The translations under genes were made by a program, and so were the position numbers. A stretch of 60,691 bases of DNA from Dichotomicrobium sp964540795 (GTDB lineage Bacteria > Pseudomonadota > Alphaproteobacteria > Rhizobiales > Rhodomicrobiaceae), in contig CAZINX010000013.1 of assembly GCA_964540795.1 (NCBI GenBank), positions 1 through 60,691 on the forward strand, read 5' to 3'. The notes below the pieces were generated by a model. The model did no database searches. It had not been told where the DNA came from and saw nothing but the letters and a program-made list of their open reading frames with translations. Below, one piece after another: positions 1 to 8,946 of this stretch. How positions within the stretch are numbered: position 1 is the first letter of the stretch; each line of letters starts with the position of its first letter.

Positions 1-86
1 GCGGGCGCATCCGCTATATCGGCATCCGCCTGCTCGAAGAGGGCGACGTGGAGGCCGAGAAGCAGGGCGACGAAGCCTTCGCGTAG
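1..86 (+). CDS. 3' end of an unrecognised gene (partial)
   Basis: An open frame enters from the left edge and ends at a TAG at 84-86. Only about 27 residues are visible, including RIRYIGIRLLEEGD and an acidic tail ending DEAFA. GC-rich third positions match the neighbouring genes, so it is probably the C-terminus of a real protein. I cannot assign a family from this fragment. The next genes on the same strand start about 300 bp downstream, beyond a palindrome cluster, so it is probably not in an operon with them. Confidence 0.5.
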   Translation, partial: GRIRYIGIRLLEEGDVEAEKQGDEAFA

Positions 87-183
87 GCAGGCGAGCGGCC
101 AGGGCTTTCCGTCCCGGCCCTCACCTCGGTTCTTGCGAGCGTCGAGTGGCAAAGCTACCCAACGCTGAACCGAATTGGAAGGA

Positions 184-310
184 TTATGGATTTGGAAGAG
201 CCTCGTCATGCCCGTGCTTGACACGGGCATCCATAACCTTGGCGAACACGCTTCTGGGCTGGGTTGCCGGATTGCTCGGGTCACGCCCGAGCACAGGCAA
301 GTCCGGCAAC
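184..310. repeat. Nested palindrome cluster in the 87-384 intergenic region
   Basis: Two structured units fill this gap. The first has arms TTATGGA (184-190) and TCCATAA (230-236) around a perfect hairpin ATGCCCGTG (208-216) / CACGGGCAT (222-230) with loop CTTGA. The second has outer arms GTTGCCGGA (263-271) and TCCGGCAAC (302-310), inside which sits a separate hairpin GCTCGGG (274-280) / CCCGAGC (286-292). Short GC-rich palindromes of this style are common between genes in alphaproteobacteria. The open frames of 61-71 codons crossing this region read through the palindromes and look non-coding. They may also act as a transcription end for the upstream gene. Confidence 0.6.
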
Positions 311-384
311 GACAAATGTGGACTCACCTCCTTCTGAGCGAGACGCACGCTATTCTATAAGCTGGTTTGCCGAGGTGATGGGCA

Positions 385-609
385 ATGATCGAGGAACTGG
401 AAGTTGTCGCGCTGACCCGGGCTGTTCCCGAGCACGGCCTCGAAGCCGGCGACGTCGGCACCGTCGTCATGGTGCATGAGGCCGCGCGCGGCTACACGGT
501 CGAATTCATGGACCTGCGCGGCAATACGCTCGCCATCGCCGATCTGCCCGCCGATGCGGTCCGCCCGGTGCGCGACCGGGAAGTGGCGCATATGCGCCAC
601 GTCGCGTGA
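385..609 (+). CDS. DUF4926 domain-containing small protein
   Basis: A 74-residue protein with an ATG at 385 and a GAGG motif about nine bases upstream. The pattern VVALTRAVPEHGLEAGDVGT, then VEFMDLRGNTLAI, then a final LPADAVRPV segment, matches the short beta-rich DUF4926 family, whose members resemble small SH3-like barrels. The family's function is not established; members often sit near toxin-antitoxin-like or uncharacterised gene pairs, but no partner is visible here. The next gene (DUF1489) begins about 115 bp downstream on the same strand. No signal peptide or membrane segment is present, so the protein is probably cytoplasmic. Confidence 0.7.
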   Translation: MIEELEVVALTRAVPEHGLEAGDVGTVVMVHEAARGYTVEFMDLRGNTLAIADLPADAVRPVRDREVAHMRHVA

Positions 610-723
610 GCGGCTGTCCCCAATGCCGATCTGTGGATGAGCGCGGGCGCGGGCGCGCGCATTGACGCGCCAGGCTTGCACGCCGCGCCCAGACCGCCGA
701 TGCTGCCTGCGAAGGGGGCACAC

Positions 724-1137
724 ATGGCGGAATTGCATCTCATCAAGCTGTGCGTGGGCGTTGATAGTATCGAAGAGCTGGAGCGGCACATCGCCCGGCG
801 CGCCGCGCGCGGCGAGATCGTCCACACCACGCGCCAGACGCCGCGCCAGGCGGACGCGGTGCTGGGTGGCGGCTCGCTCTACTGGGTCATCAAGGGGCTG
901 ATCCAGGCGCGCCAGCCGATCCGCGATCTGCGCGGCGAGACCGACGCCGAGGGCCGCTCCTTGTGCGCCATCGTGCTCGCGCCGGAACTGATCCCCGTGC
1001 AGCCGCGCCGCCGCCGTCCGTTCCAGGGCTGGCGCTACCTCAAGCCCGAGGACGCACCGCCCGACCTCGCGACCAGCGGCGGAGAGGACATCCCGCCTGC
1101 CATGCGCGCCGCGCTCGCTGAACTTGCGCTGATATAG
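724..1137 (+). CDS. DUF1489 family protein
   Basis: A 137-residue protein beginning MAELHLIKLCVGVDSIEEL. I chose the ATG at 724 over an in-frame GTG-type extension to 637 because a purine-rich GAAGGGGG site lies just upstream and because the family normally starts with this MxxHLxKLCVG block. Further conserved features are TRxxPRxADxxL, GSLYWVIKG and a basic segment RRRRPFQGWRYL. DUF1489 is an alphaproteobacterial family of unknown function with a usual length near 140 residues, so this copy looks complete. It is convergent with coaA across a dispersed repeat. Confidence 0.85.
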   Translation: MAELHLIKLCVGVDSIEELERHIARRAARGEIVHTTRQTPRQADAVLGGGSLYWVIKGLIQARQPIRDLRGETDAEGRSLCAIVLAPELIPVQPRRRRPFQGWRYLKPEDAPPDLATSGGEDIPPAMRAALAELALI

Positions 1138-1161
1138 CCTGCGTTGAAACAGCCAGATTTG

Positions 1162-1284
1162 TCGTCCCGTGCGCGGTGCGGTGCCTCGTACCGCTCCGCA
1201 GACACGGGATCGTCGTCGGCAGACGCATCCCGATCCCGGATCAGCGGCGCACCGCTGGCGCGCTGCACCGCGTCCGGGATGACG
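1162..1284. repeat. Dispersed palindromic repeat, copy 1
   Basis: About 120 bp between the convergent DUF1489 and coaA genes. It begins GTCGTCCCGTG, has TCCCGTG (1165-1171) paired with CACGGGA (1203-1209), then CGTCGTCGG, and ends with a second palindrome ATCCCGGAT (1233-1241) / GTCCGGGAT (1272-1280) followed by GAC. The same order of blocks, including GATCCCGGATCAGCG and TCCGGGATGAC, recurs at 19588-19714, also between convergent genes. The first hairpin is degenerate here compared with copy 2. It may fold in RNA and serve as a bidirectional terminator. Confidence 0.75.
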
Positions 1285-1323
1285 GCGGTGCGAACTCGGC
1301 ACCGCGGATTCGCCGCTTGCCCT

Positions 1324-2277
1324 TCAGATCTTGCGCAGATGCACGGTCTGGACGGTGTGGTCCGCGACCTTTTCGAGGATCAGCATGGCGCGCTGGCGGG
1401 TCGGCAGGATATTGGCGCGTAGGTTGGCGAGGTTGATCGTCTCCCAGATGTGCCGCGCCGTCGCCCGCGCCTCCTCGTCCGACAGCTTCGAGTAGCGATA
1501 GAAATACGCCGCCGGATCGCGGAATGCCGTCTTGCGCAGCCGCATGAAACGCTCGACATACCACTGCCCGATCAGTTCCGGATCGGCGTCGATATAGATC
1601 GAGAAGTCGAAGAAGTCGGAGATGAACGGGATCGCCTCGCCGTCGCTCGGGAGCTTGGCAGGCTGCAGCAGGTTCAGCCCCTCCACGATCAGAATATCGG
1701 GGCGGTCCACGCAGATCGTCTTGTCGGGCAGCACGTCATAGTGGAAGTGCGAGTAGACTGGCGCCTGGACCTGCGGGCGGCCCGCCTTCACCTCGGCGAG
1801 GAAGTGCAACAGCGCGCGGGTATCGAAGCTCTCCGGGAAACCCTTGCGGTTCATGATCCCGCGCTCTTCGAGCACGGCATTGGGCAGCAGGAAGCCGTCG
1901 GTCGGCACGAGATCCACGCGCGGCGAGTTGGTCCAGCGCGACAGAAGCGCCCGCAGCACGCGCGCCGTTGTGCTCTTGCCGACCGCCACGCTCCCGGCGA
2001 TGCCGATGATGAAGGGCGTCTTGCCCTCGCTCTGCCCGAGAAAGCGCGAGGTGGCCGCGTGCAGCGCCTGAGACGCGACGACGTAGAAATTCAGCAGACG
2101 CGACAGCGGCAGGTAGACCTCGATCACCTCCTGCTCGGAGACGCGCTCGATCACGCCGGACAGCCGCTCCAGATCCCGGGAGTCCAGGGTCATGGGCGTT
2201 TCGGCGCGCAGCTTCGCCCATTCCTTCTTGTCGAACGTGAGATAGGGCGAGATCGGTGAGGCGTGGTCTGTCGTCAT
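1324..2277 (-). CDS. coaA: Type I pantothenate kinase
   Basis: CoaA phosphorylates pantothenate, the first committed step of coenzyme A synthesis, in the cytoplasm. The 317-residue protein carries the P-loop GSVAVGKS at about residues 95-102, then the family blocks LVPTDGFLLPN, GFPESFDTRALLHFL and VEGLNLLQ. I start it at the ATG at 2277 (MTTDHASPIS); the open frame extends eight codons further but adds nothing conserved. It is the last gene of the long minus-strand run, about 30 bp after hisE. hisE-coaA adjacency is usual in Hyphomicrobiales. Length matches E. coli CoaA (316 residues), and nothing suggests inactivation. Confidence 0.97.
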   Translation of the reverse strand: MTTDHASPISPYLTFDKKEWAKLRAETPMTLDSRDLERLSGVIERVSEQEVIEVYLPLSRLLNFYVVASQALHAATSRFLGQSEGKTPFIIGIAGSVAVGKSTTARVLRALLSRWTNSPRVDLVPTDGFLLPNAVLEERGIMNRKGFPESFDTRALLHFLAEVKAGRPQVQAPVYSHFHYDVLPDKTICVDRPDILIVEGLNLLQPAKLPSDGEAIPFISDFFDFSIYIDADPELIGQWYVERFMRLRKTAFRDPAAYFYRYSKLSDEEARATARHIWETINLANLRANILPTRQRAMLILEKVADHTVQTVHLRKI

Positions 2278-2308
2278 GCGATTCCGGTCTCGCGCCGGCA
2301 TTGCGCCG

Positions 2309-2620
2309 TTAGTCTTGCGGTCCTGCGGGGGTGGGCGCGGACATGCGCTGCTCCAACACGGCCATCACATCCTCGTAAGGGATGTCCCGCGCCTCCAGCA
2401 ACACCAGCAGATGATACAGCAGATCGGCGGCCTCCAGCTTCAGGGCGTCGTCGCTCTCATGCAGGGCGGCGATGACCGTCTCGATCGCTTCCTCGCCCAT
2501 CTTGCGTGCGCAATAGGCCGGCCCGGCGTCGAGCAGCGTGCGCGTATACGAGGACTCCGCGGAGGCCTCGCGCCGCTGTTTGATGATCGCGGCCAGTTGC
2601 GAGAGTGTATCGTCCGGCAT
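2309..2620 (-). CDS. hisE: Phosphoribosyl-ATP pyrophosphohydrolase
   Basis: HisE removes pyrophosphate from phosphoribosyl-ATP, the second step of histidine synthesis. This is a 103-residue stand-alone HisE, with no HisI domain fused. The MazG-like metal and substrate motifs are visible: SYTRTLLDAG, then KMGEEAIETVIAAL with its paired glutamates, then EAADLLYHLLVLL with an Asp. The ATG lies at 2620. It sits between hisF (33 bp upstream) and coaA, so it is most likely translated from the same message as hisA and hisF. HisI must be encoded outside this window. Confidence 0.95.
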   Translation of the reverse strand: MPDDTLSQLAAIIKQRREASAESSYTRTLLDAGPAYCARKMGEEAIETVIAALHESDDALKLEAADLLYHLLVLLEARDIPYEDVMAVLEQRMSAPTPAGPQD

Positions 2621-2653
2621 GTCACAACCCCCCTTTGTTGCATTGGGTGCGGG

Positions 2654-3422
<769 letters not shown>

Positions 3423-3430
<8 letters not shown>

Positions 3431-4169
3431 GGTGTGCGCTCCGCCGTTCGGCCATGCGGGCAAGCGCGGCGCGCGGGTCGAGCCGCCCGTCGTAGAGCGC
3501 GCGTCCTGCGATTGCGCCGGCGAGCCTGGCGTTTTCCGGTTGCAGCAGCCGCTCGATGTCGTCCATTCCGGCCAGCCCGCCCGAGGCGATCACGGGGATG
3601 TCCACGGCTTCCGCCAGTTCGCGCGTCGCGGCAAGGTTCAGCCCTTCGAGCATTCCGTCGCGCGCGATGTCCGTGTGGATGATCGCGGCCACGCCACTGT
3701 CCTCGAAACGCCGGGCCAGATCGACCGCGCTCAGCTCGCTCGTCTCGGCCCAGCCAGCGATCGCCACCTTGCCGTCGCGCGCGTCAATGCCCACCGCGAT
3801 CCGGCCCGGAAACTGGCGGCAAGCGTCCTTGACCAGATCAGGATCGCGCACGGCAACCGTGCCGAGTATGACGCGCCGCACGCCGCGGCTCAGCCACGCC
3901 TCTATCCCCCCCAAGTCGCGGATGCCGCCGCCAAGCTGCACCGGGATGTCCACGGCGGCGAGGATGCTCTCGACCGCGCTGGCGTTCACCGGCTTACCCG
4001 AGAACGCGCCATTCAGATCGACGATGTGCAGGTATTCAAAGCCGTCACTAGCGAAGGCGCGGGCCTGCGCGGCCGGGTCGTCGCCGTAGACCGTGGCCTG
4101 ATCCATGTCGCCCCGGCGCAGGCGCACGCATTGACCGTCCTTCAGGTCGATGGCGGGAAAAAGGATCAT
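3423..4169 (-). CDS. hisA: ProFAR isomerase
   Basis: HisA converts ProFAR to PRFAR by an Amadori rearrangement and supplies the HisH-HisF synthase. The 248-residue barrel begins MILFPAIDLKDGQCVRL with the catalytic Asp in AIDLKDG, and the second catalytic Asp is in HTDIARDG. Phosphate loops GGGIRDL and ASGGLAG are intact. The ATG at 4169 gives the family's standard N-terminus; codons upstream to 4250 are not conserved. The stop overlaps hisF. A gap of about 185 bp separates hisA from hisH upstream, the widest break in this stretch, and could hold an internal promoter, but I see no convincing one. Confidence 0.97.
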
Positions 4170-4354
4170 GGCGCCTCTTGGTTCTGCCAACCAGCCGGCG
4201 GTCACGCGCAACGTGTTTCGAGGGTCAGGGCGGATCGCGACGCGCGCCAAGCCTTGCGCGGTGCATCTTCCGCTGATCGGGCAGCGTCATACTCGACCCG
4301 TTACCTACCCCACGCGACCGTGAAAATAAAGACGATTTAAGCCCGATTTGCTGC

Positions 4355-5002
4355 TCAAGGCGACCAATGGAGGAAGTTGGCGATGAGTTTCAGCCCCAGT
4401 TTCTGGCTTTTCTCCGGGTGAAACTGCGTGCCCGCCATATTGTCCTGCGCAACCGCGGCGACGATCCGCCCCCCGTAATCCGTTGCGGCGATGACCACTT
4501 CGGGGTCTGCTGGCCGCATCGCGTAGGAGTGGACGAAATAGGCGTGCCAGCCGTCCGGTCCGGTCGGGATGCCGTCGAACAGCGGGTGTTCGCGCGGCGT
4601 TTCCAGCGTGTTCCACCCCATATGCGGGATCTTCAGCGCCGGGTCGTTCGGCGCGATCCTGTCCACGGTCCCGGCGAGCCACCCCAGCCCCGGCCAGTCG
4701 CCATGCTCCAGCCCGCGCTCGGCCATGAGCTGCATCCCGACGCAGATACCTATGAAGGGGCGGGCGCGCCGGCGCGCGGTTTCCTCCAGCGCCTCCAGCA
4801 TCCCGTCGATGCGCTCCAGCCCCGCGCGGCAGTCGGCGAACGCGCCAACGCCCGGCAGCACGATCCGCTCGGCGCGGCGGACATCCTCGGGGTCGCTGGA
4901 AATGCGCACCGGATCGGACGCGCCGGTCTCGCGCGCGGCGCGCTGGAACGCCTTCTTCGCGGAATGCAGATTGCCGGAGCCGTAGTCGATGATGAGCGTC
5001 AT
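4355..5002 (-). CDS. hisH: Imidazole glycerol phosphate synthase, glutaminase subunit
   Basis: HisH hydrolyses glutamine and passes ammonia through HisF. The 215-residue class I glutamine amidotransferase starts MTLIIDYGSGNLHSAKKAF at 5002. The nucleophile Cys is in GICVGMQLM and the His-Glu pair in GTQFHPEKS; the oxyanion region LPGVGAF is intact. Its ATG overlaps the stop of the DUF2628 gene by four bases (ATGA), so the two are translationally coupled. hisA and hisF follow. The open frame continues 26 codons upstream, but that part lies inside the preceding gene and is not family-like. Confidence 0.97.
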   Translation of the reverse strand: MTLIIDYGSGNLHSAKKAFQRAARETGASDPVRISSDPEDVRRAERIVLPGVGAFADCRAGLERIDGMLEALEETARRRARPFIGICVGMQLMAERGLEHGDWPGLGWLAGTVDRIAPNDPALKIPHMGWNTLETPREHPLFDGIPTGPDGWHAYFVHSYAMRPADPEVVIAATDYGGRIVAAVAQDNMAGTQFHPEKSQKLGLKLIANFLHWSP

Positions 5003-5463
5003 GCCGGTGCGGCGGCTTCGCCGTTGGTTCTTTCCTGGTGGGAGCGCGCTTCGAGCGCCTGCCCGCGGTCGCGCAGCCATTCGCGGAAGAACTTCTGCTC
5101 GGCCTCCTGGCGGTTCGACGCCGACACGACGCCCGCCAGTCTGTAGCCCGAGCGCTCCAGCGACCAGCGGCGCAGGTTTTGCGCCTCGAAGCCGACGATC
5201 ACCGAGACCGCCATGCTGAAAAACCCGAGCGCTTGCTGGTTCAAACCGAGCGCCGCCCCGATCAGGTTAAGCGCGACGACGATCGCGAGAAAGCCAAGCG
5301 AGGCAAGCCAGAGCCGGTGCAGCAGCAGCCAGGGCAGGGCGAACAGCATCGCCAGCAGCGAGAACCGCTCTGGCACGAACACGAATCGCTCGGCATAGGC
5401 GCCGAGATCGCCTGTCTTCTGCAGCTCGCTCTCACCCGGCGCGTGCACCGTATAAACCGCCAC
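4999..5463 (-). CDS. DUF2628 membrane protein
   Basis: A 154-residue protein with a GTG start at 5463, preceded by GAGGGA at good spacing. It begins MAVYTVHAPGESE, has two or three hydrophobic stretches between about residues 33 and 95 (FSLLAMLFALPWLLLHRLW and the following helices), then a soluble tail with RRWSLERSGYRLAGVV, matching the DUF2628 family. Function is unknown. In Hyphomicrobiales this gene commonly sits inside the histidine operon between hisB and hisH. Here it starts nine bases after nusB instead, and overlaps hisH by four bases. Confidence 0.85.
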   Translation of the reverse strand: MAVYTVHAPGESELQKTGDLGAYAERFVFVPERFSLLAMLFALPWLLLHRLWLASLGFLAIVVALNLIGAALGLNQQALGFFSMAVSVIVGFEAQNLRRWSLERSGYRLAGVVSASNRQEAEQKFFREWLRDRGQALEARSHQERTNGEAAAPA

Positions 5464-5472
5464 GTCAGTCCC

Positions 5473-5976
5473 TCAGCGCTGTTTGCCTTCCACGCGGCCC
5501 AGCTCATGGGCCAGCCGGTCGAGGATGCCGTTAACCAGGCCGGGTTCCTCGCCCGCGAAGAAGGCGTGCGTGATATTCAGGTATTCGTCGATCACCACCT
5601 TAAACGGAACGTCCAGGCGCGCAATCAATTCATATGCGCCGGCGCGCAGGATCGCCAGCAGCGTGCTGTCCAGACGGCTGAGCCGCCAGCCCTCCGGCAG
5701 GTGCGAGGCAATCAGTCCGTCGATCCGGTCCTGTTCGCGCACCACCCCGCGCAGCAGATCGGCGAAGAAGGGTTGATCGGGTTCGGCCGGGACTTCGCCC
5801 TCGGCGCGATCACCCAGCCCTTCGCGCTGGCCAAAGCGGTAGCTGCCGAACTCGGCGATCACGTCATCCAGGCCGATCCGCGTGGCATCCATTTGATAAA
5901 GCGCCTGCACCGCGGCGAGTCGCGCGGCGCTGCGCGCGAGCGAGCGTTTCCGAAACGGTTTCGCGGACTCCGACAT
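5473..5976 (-). CDS. nusB: Transcription antitermination factor NusB
   Basis: NusB binds boxA RNA with NusE (ribosomal protein S10) and promotes antitermination, especially on rRNA operons. The 167-residue all-helical protein shows the arginine-rich N-terminus RKRSLARSAARLAAVQALYQ, then WRLSRLDSTLLAILRAGAYE, VIDEYLNITHAFF and GLVNGILDRLA, all typical of the family. An insertion of about 25 residues near position 50 is common in alphaproteobacterial NusB. ribH lies about 20 bp upstream and DUF2628 nine bases downstream, so nusB ends the riboflavin block and leads straight into histidine genes. Confidence 0.96.
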   Translation of the reverse strand: MSESAKPFRKRSLARSAARLAAVQALYQMDATRIGLDDVIAEFGSYRFGQREGLGDRAEGEVPAEPDQPFFADLLRGVVREQDRIDGLIASHLPEGWRLSRLDSTLLAILRAGAYELIARLDVPFKVVIDEYLNITHAFFAGEEPGLVNGILDRLAHELGRVEGKQR

Positions 5977-5997
5977 CTTGGCTTCGCTGCAAAAGGC

Positions 5998-6489
5998 TTA
6001 CTGGGTCACATGCAAACGCCGGGACAGGTCGATCAGGTCCATACAGGCCGCCGCCGCGCCCGCGCCCTTGTTGCGGCGGTCCACCCTGGCGCGCTCCATC
6101 GCCTGCGCGTGGTTTTCGACGGTCAGGATGCCGTTGCCGATCGGAATGGCGTGTTGAACGGCGAGGTCCATGAGCGCGCGGGCGCTCTCTCCGGCGACAA
6201 TATCATAATGCGCGGTCTCCCCGCGGATGACGCAGCCAAGCGCCACGCAGCCGTCATATCCTCCGGCATGGCTGCGCATGGGCAGGAGGCCGGCGCGATG
6301 CACCAGCGTCACCGCCTGCGGCACCTCCAGCACGCCGGGCACGGAAATCCGCTCGCAGGCGCCGCCGCGGCTCTCGATCTCCTTGGCCGCGCCGTTGTAC
6401 AGCTCGTCGGCGATGTCATCGTAGAACCGCGCTTCCACGATCAGGATCGCGGGCGCTTGCGGCCCGTCGCCGGGCGATTGTGCGCTCAT
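5998..6489 (-). CDS. ribH: 6,7-dimethyl-8-ribityllumazine synthase
   Basis: RibH condenses a ribityl-pyrimidine with 3,4-dihydroxy-2-butanone 4-phosphate to make lumazine, the substrate of riboflavin synthase. The 163-residue protein has the expected blocks: ILIVEARFYDDIADEL, VPGVLEVPQAV, ALGCVIRGETAHYDIV with its catalytic His, and IPIGNGILTVE, then NKGAGAAAACMDLI near the end. It is flanked by ribE and nusB on the same strand, the usual order. Native assembly in this family is a pentamer or a 60-subunit capsid, which cannot be told from sequence alone. No FMN riboswitch was seen near this group. Confidence 0.96.
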   Translation of the reverse strand: MSAQSPGDGPQAPAILIVEARFYDDIADELYNGAAKEIESRGGACERISVPGVLEVPQAVTLVHRAGLLPMRSHAGGYDGCVALGCVIRGETAHYDIVAGESARALMDLAVQHAIPIGNGILTVENHAQAMERARVDRRNKGAGAAAACMDLIDLSRRLHVTQ

Positions 6490-6539
6490 GGGTATGGTCT
6501 TTCCGGCCGTGCGCCTTGCTGGCGCTCAAGGCCCGACGC

Positions 6540-7160
6540 TCAGGCGCTTTCACCCGTCAGGCCCTGCTTCTGCGCCTCCAACAGACGCGCTACATAACGC
6601 GCCAGCATGTCGATTTCCAGATTTAAGCGGTCGCCGGGGCGTTTTTCGCCCCAGGTGGTGACCGCAAGGCTGTGCGGGATCAGATTGACGCCGAAGCGCG
6701 TGCCGCTGACCTCGTTGACGGTGAGCGAGGTGCCGTCGAGCGCGACAGAGCCTTTCGGCGCGATAAAAGGCGCGACCTCGGGCGGCGCCTCGATCTCGAA
6801 GCGGGTGGACTCGCCGTCCGGCGTGGCCGCGATGATTTCCGTGACGGCGTCGACATGGCCCGAGACCAGATGTCCGCCCAGCTCGTCGCTCAGGCGCAGC
6901 GACCGCTCCAGATTGACGCGGCGGCCGGGCGTCCAGTCGCCCAGCGTGGTGCGCGAGAGCGTCTCCAGCGAAACATCGACGCCGAAGATGCAGCCGCCCT
7001 CGGGGCGCGGCAGAATTTCGGTGACGGTCAGGCAGCATCCGTCGCAGGCGATCGACGCGCCCAATACGATGTGGTCGCGCGGATAGCTGCAGGCGATCTG
7101 GAAGCGCCCGTCCCGGCGCGACTGCACCGTGCCGACGTCAGTGATGATCCCGGTGAACAT
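6540..7160 (-). CDS. ribE: Riboflavin synthase (alpha chain)
   Basis: Riboflavin synthase dismutates two lumazine molecules into riboflavin and a pyrimidine that re-enters the pathway. The 206-residue protein contains two tandem lumazine-binding barrels; the first opens MFTGIITDVGTV and includes IACDGCCLTV, the second begins near GHVDAVTEI and includes VALDGTSLTVNEV. The ATG at 7160 fits the nearly invariant MFTGI start. It overlaps the end of ribD by 23 bases, an unusually long overlap that ties its translation to ribD. About 50 bp separate it from ribH. Confidence 0.97.
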   Translation of the reverse strand: MFTGIITDVGTVQSRRDGRFQIACSYPRDHIVLGASIACDGCCLTVTEILPRPEGGCIFGVDVSLETLSRTTLGDWTPGRRVNLERSLRLSDELGGHLVSGHVDAVTEIIAATPDGESTRFEIEAPPEVAPFIAPKGSVALDGTSLTVNEVSGTRFGVNLIPHSLAVTTWGEKRPGDRLNLEIDMLARYVARLLEAQKQGLTGESA

Positions 7161-8328
7161 GATCCATGCGCTGTGCGTTGCGGTAGAGCGTGAGCCGGTC
7201 CGGGCCAAGCTCGCGCGCCTCGTGGATAACGAACTGGGGCAGCGTCGGGATCAGGTCCAGCCCATCCGGCGGGAATGGCGGGAGGCCGTTCGCGCCCGCC
7301 GCCCGTGCGCCGCGGAACAGCGCCAGCTCATCGACATAACCGGCGTCGAGGAACGCGCGCGCCACCGCCGGGCCGCCCTCGACCATCAGCCGGGTGATGC
7401 CGCGCTCGCTCAACACTTGCAGGATGCTGCCGGGCGCGAGGCGTCCATCGGGCGTGAGCGCGCACGACAAGCACTCGACGCCGATCGAGCGCAGCCGCGC
7501 GATATTGTCGGGCGGCGCGTCCACGCCATGCAGCACCCAGACCGGATGCGTTTTAGCGGAGCGCGCCAGCTTGCTGTCATGCGACAGGTCGGCGCGCCGC
7601 GCCAGCACCACGCGCACCGGCGAGCGCCAGCCAAGCCCAGGCAGGCGGCAGGTCAGCGACGGGTCGTCGGTCTTGACCGTGCCGTTGCCGATCAGGATCG
7701 CGTCGGCGCGGGCGCGCATCAGATGGGCGCGGTTGCGCGCGAGTTCGTCAGTGACGAAAACCGGCTTGCCGCCGCCGCGCGGTATTCGTCCGTCCGAGCC
7801 GACCGCGAGCTTGAGCTGAACGAAGGGCCGGTTCTCGCGCATCCGCAGGATATGGCCGAGCGAAATCCAGTGCGCTTCGGCTGTGTCGGCGGCGCGGCGC
7901 ACCTCCACGCCATGGGCGCGCAGCGCGTCCAGCCCCTTGCCGGCGACGAGCGGATTCGGGTCCTCGACCGCGTAGATCAGCCGCTTGATGCCGGCTGCGG
8001 CGATTGCCTCGACGCAAGGCGGGCTTTTGCCGTAATGGCAGCATGGCTCCATCGTGACGAACATGGTAGCGCCACGCGCCGCTTGGCCGGCCATGCGCAG
8101 CGCCATCACCTCGGCATGAGGCCGCCCGCCCGGCGCGGTGCCGCCGACCCCCAGGATTTCGCCGGTCGCTTCGTTCGTCACCACCGCGCCCACGGCAGGG
8201 TTTGGCCAGGTCTGCCCCAGCGGCGTGCGCGCGGCGCGCAGGGCAAGGCGCACCGGCGTCACGCGGCGCGCGGCGATCTCGTCAACCGGAAGGGTGAAGG
8301 CCGCGAGGGCGCTGGTGCTATCGCTCAT
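7138..8328 (-). CDS. ribD: Bifunctional riboflavin deaminase/reductase
   Basis: RibD carries out the second and third steps of riboflavin synthesis: deamination, then reduction of the ribosyl side chain. The 396-residue protein has an N-terminal deaminase with the zinc site HAEV and PCCHYGKSPPC, and a C-terminal reductase domain starting near RPFVQLKLAVGSDGRI, with LMVEGGPAVARAFL near the end. The start chosen is ATG 8328 (MSDSTSALAAF), overlapping the nrdR stop by 11 bases. Longer readings run through nrdR in another frame. Gene order nrdR-ribD-ribE-ribH-nusB is conserved in the order. Confidence 0.96.
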   Translation of the reverse strand: MSDSTSALAAFTLPVDEIAARRVTPVRLALRAARTPLGQTWPNPAVGAVVTNEATGEILGVGGTAPGGRPHAEVMALRMAGQAARGATMFVTMEPCCHYGKSPPCVEAIAAAGIKRLIYAVEDPNPLVAGKGLDALRAHGVEVRRAADTAEAHWISLGHILRMRENRPFVQLKLAVGSDGRIPRGGGKPVFVTDELARNRAHLMRARADAILIGNGTVKTDDPSLTCRLPGLGWRSPVRVVLARRADLSHDSKLARSAKTHPVWVLHGVDAPPDNIARLRSIGVECLSCALTPDGRLAPGSILQVLSERGITRLMVEGGPAVARAFLDAGYVDELALFRGARAAGANGLPPFPPDGLDLIPTLPQFVIHEARELGPDRLTLYRNAQRMDHVHRDHH

Positions 8329-8806
8329 CCGTCTTGTCGTCCACCCGCGCGAGCCGCTTCTCCGAAAGTTCGCTGAGCAGCTCTGCGAAGTCGCTGGCCT
8401 CGCGGAAATTCTTGTAGACCGAGGCATAGCGGACGTAAGCGACGTCATCCAGCGTCTTCAAGCCTTCCATGACCATTTCGCCGAGCCGGTGGCTGCTGAT
8501 CTCCGGTTCGCCCGAGCTTTCCATGCGCCGGACAATGCCGCTTACGAGCTGGTCGATACGTTCCGGCTCAACCGCCCGTTTACGCGCGGCGATCTGTATC
8601 GAGCGCGCCAGTTTGTCGCGGTCGAACGGCACGCGGCGGCCATTGCGCTTGATGATGGTGAGTTCGCGGAGCTGGATGCGCTCGAAAGTGGTGAAGCGTC
8701 CGCCGCATTCCCCGCAGAAGCGGCGACGCCGGATTGCGCCGTTGTCCTCGGCAGGACGGGAGTCCTTGACCTGCGTGTTCAGTGCTCCGCAAAAAGGACA
8801 TCTCAT
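8318..8806 (-). CDS. nrdR: Transcriptional repressor NrdR
   Basis: NrdR represses ribonucleotide reductase genes in response to nucleotide binding. The 162-residue protein opens MRCPFCG with a zinc ribbon whose second cysteine pair is in FCGECGG, followed by an ATP-cone domain starting ELTIIKRNGRRVPFDRDKL. Length is close to the family norm (about 150-160). It is encoded between glyA and ribD, as in most alphaproteobacteria. In the 140-bp gap from glyA, AAACCC (8813-8818) and GGGTTT (8834-8839) can form a small hairpin just before the start; this could be a weak glyA terminator. No NrdR box was sought beyond this window. Confidence 0.96.
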   Translation of the reverse strand: MRCPFCGALNTQVKDSRPAEDNGAIRRRRFCGECGGRFTTFERIQLRELTIIKRNGRRVPFDRDKLARSIQIAARKRAVEPERIDQLVSGIVRRMESSGEPEISSHRLGEMVMEGLKTLDDVAYVRYASVYKNFREASDFAELLSELSEKRLARVDDKTDER

Positions 8807-8946
8807 CTATGAAAACCCTTTCGCCGGCAAAGCGGGTTTGCGGCGTGATTAGGGATTCGGATGGCAGAAGCCGCGCGGCCCCGAATGCGCTTCGAGGCCG
8901 AACGGATTTCATGACGTCGCGACAGCTTTTCGCATATGACGTGAAA

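Noticed and set aside
5038..6597. Plus-strand open frame of 519 codons across DUF2628, nusB and ribH
   Set aside because: Spans three well-supported minus-strand genes, with shuffled-looking composition.
5998..8328. FMN riboswitch controlling the rib genes
   Set aside because: Genes are joined by overlaps or short gaps, with no room or sequence for an RFN element; none was found before glyA either.
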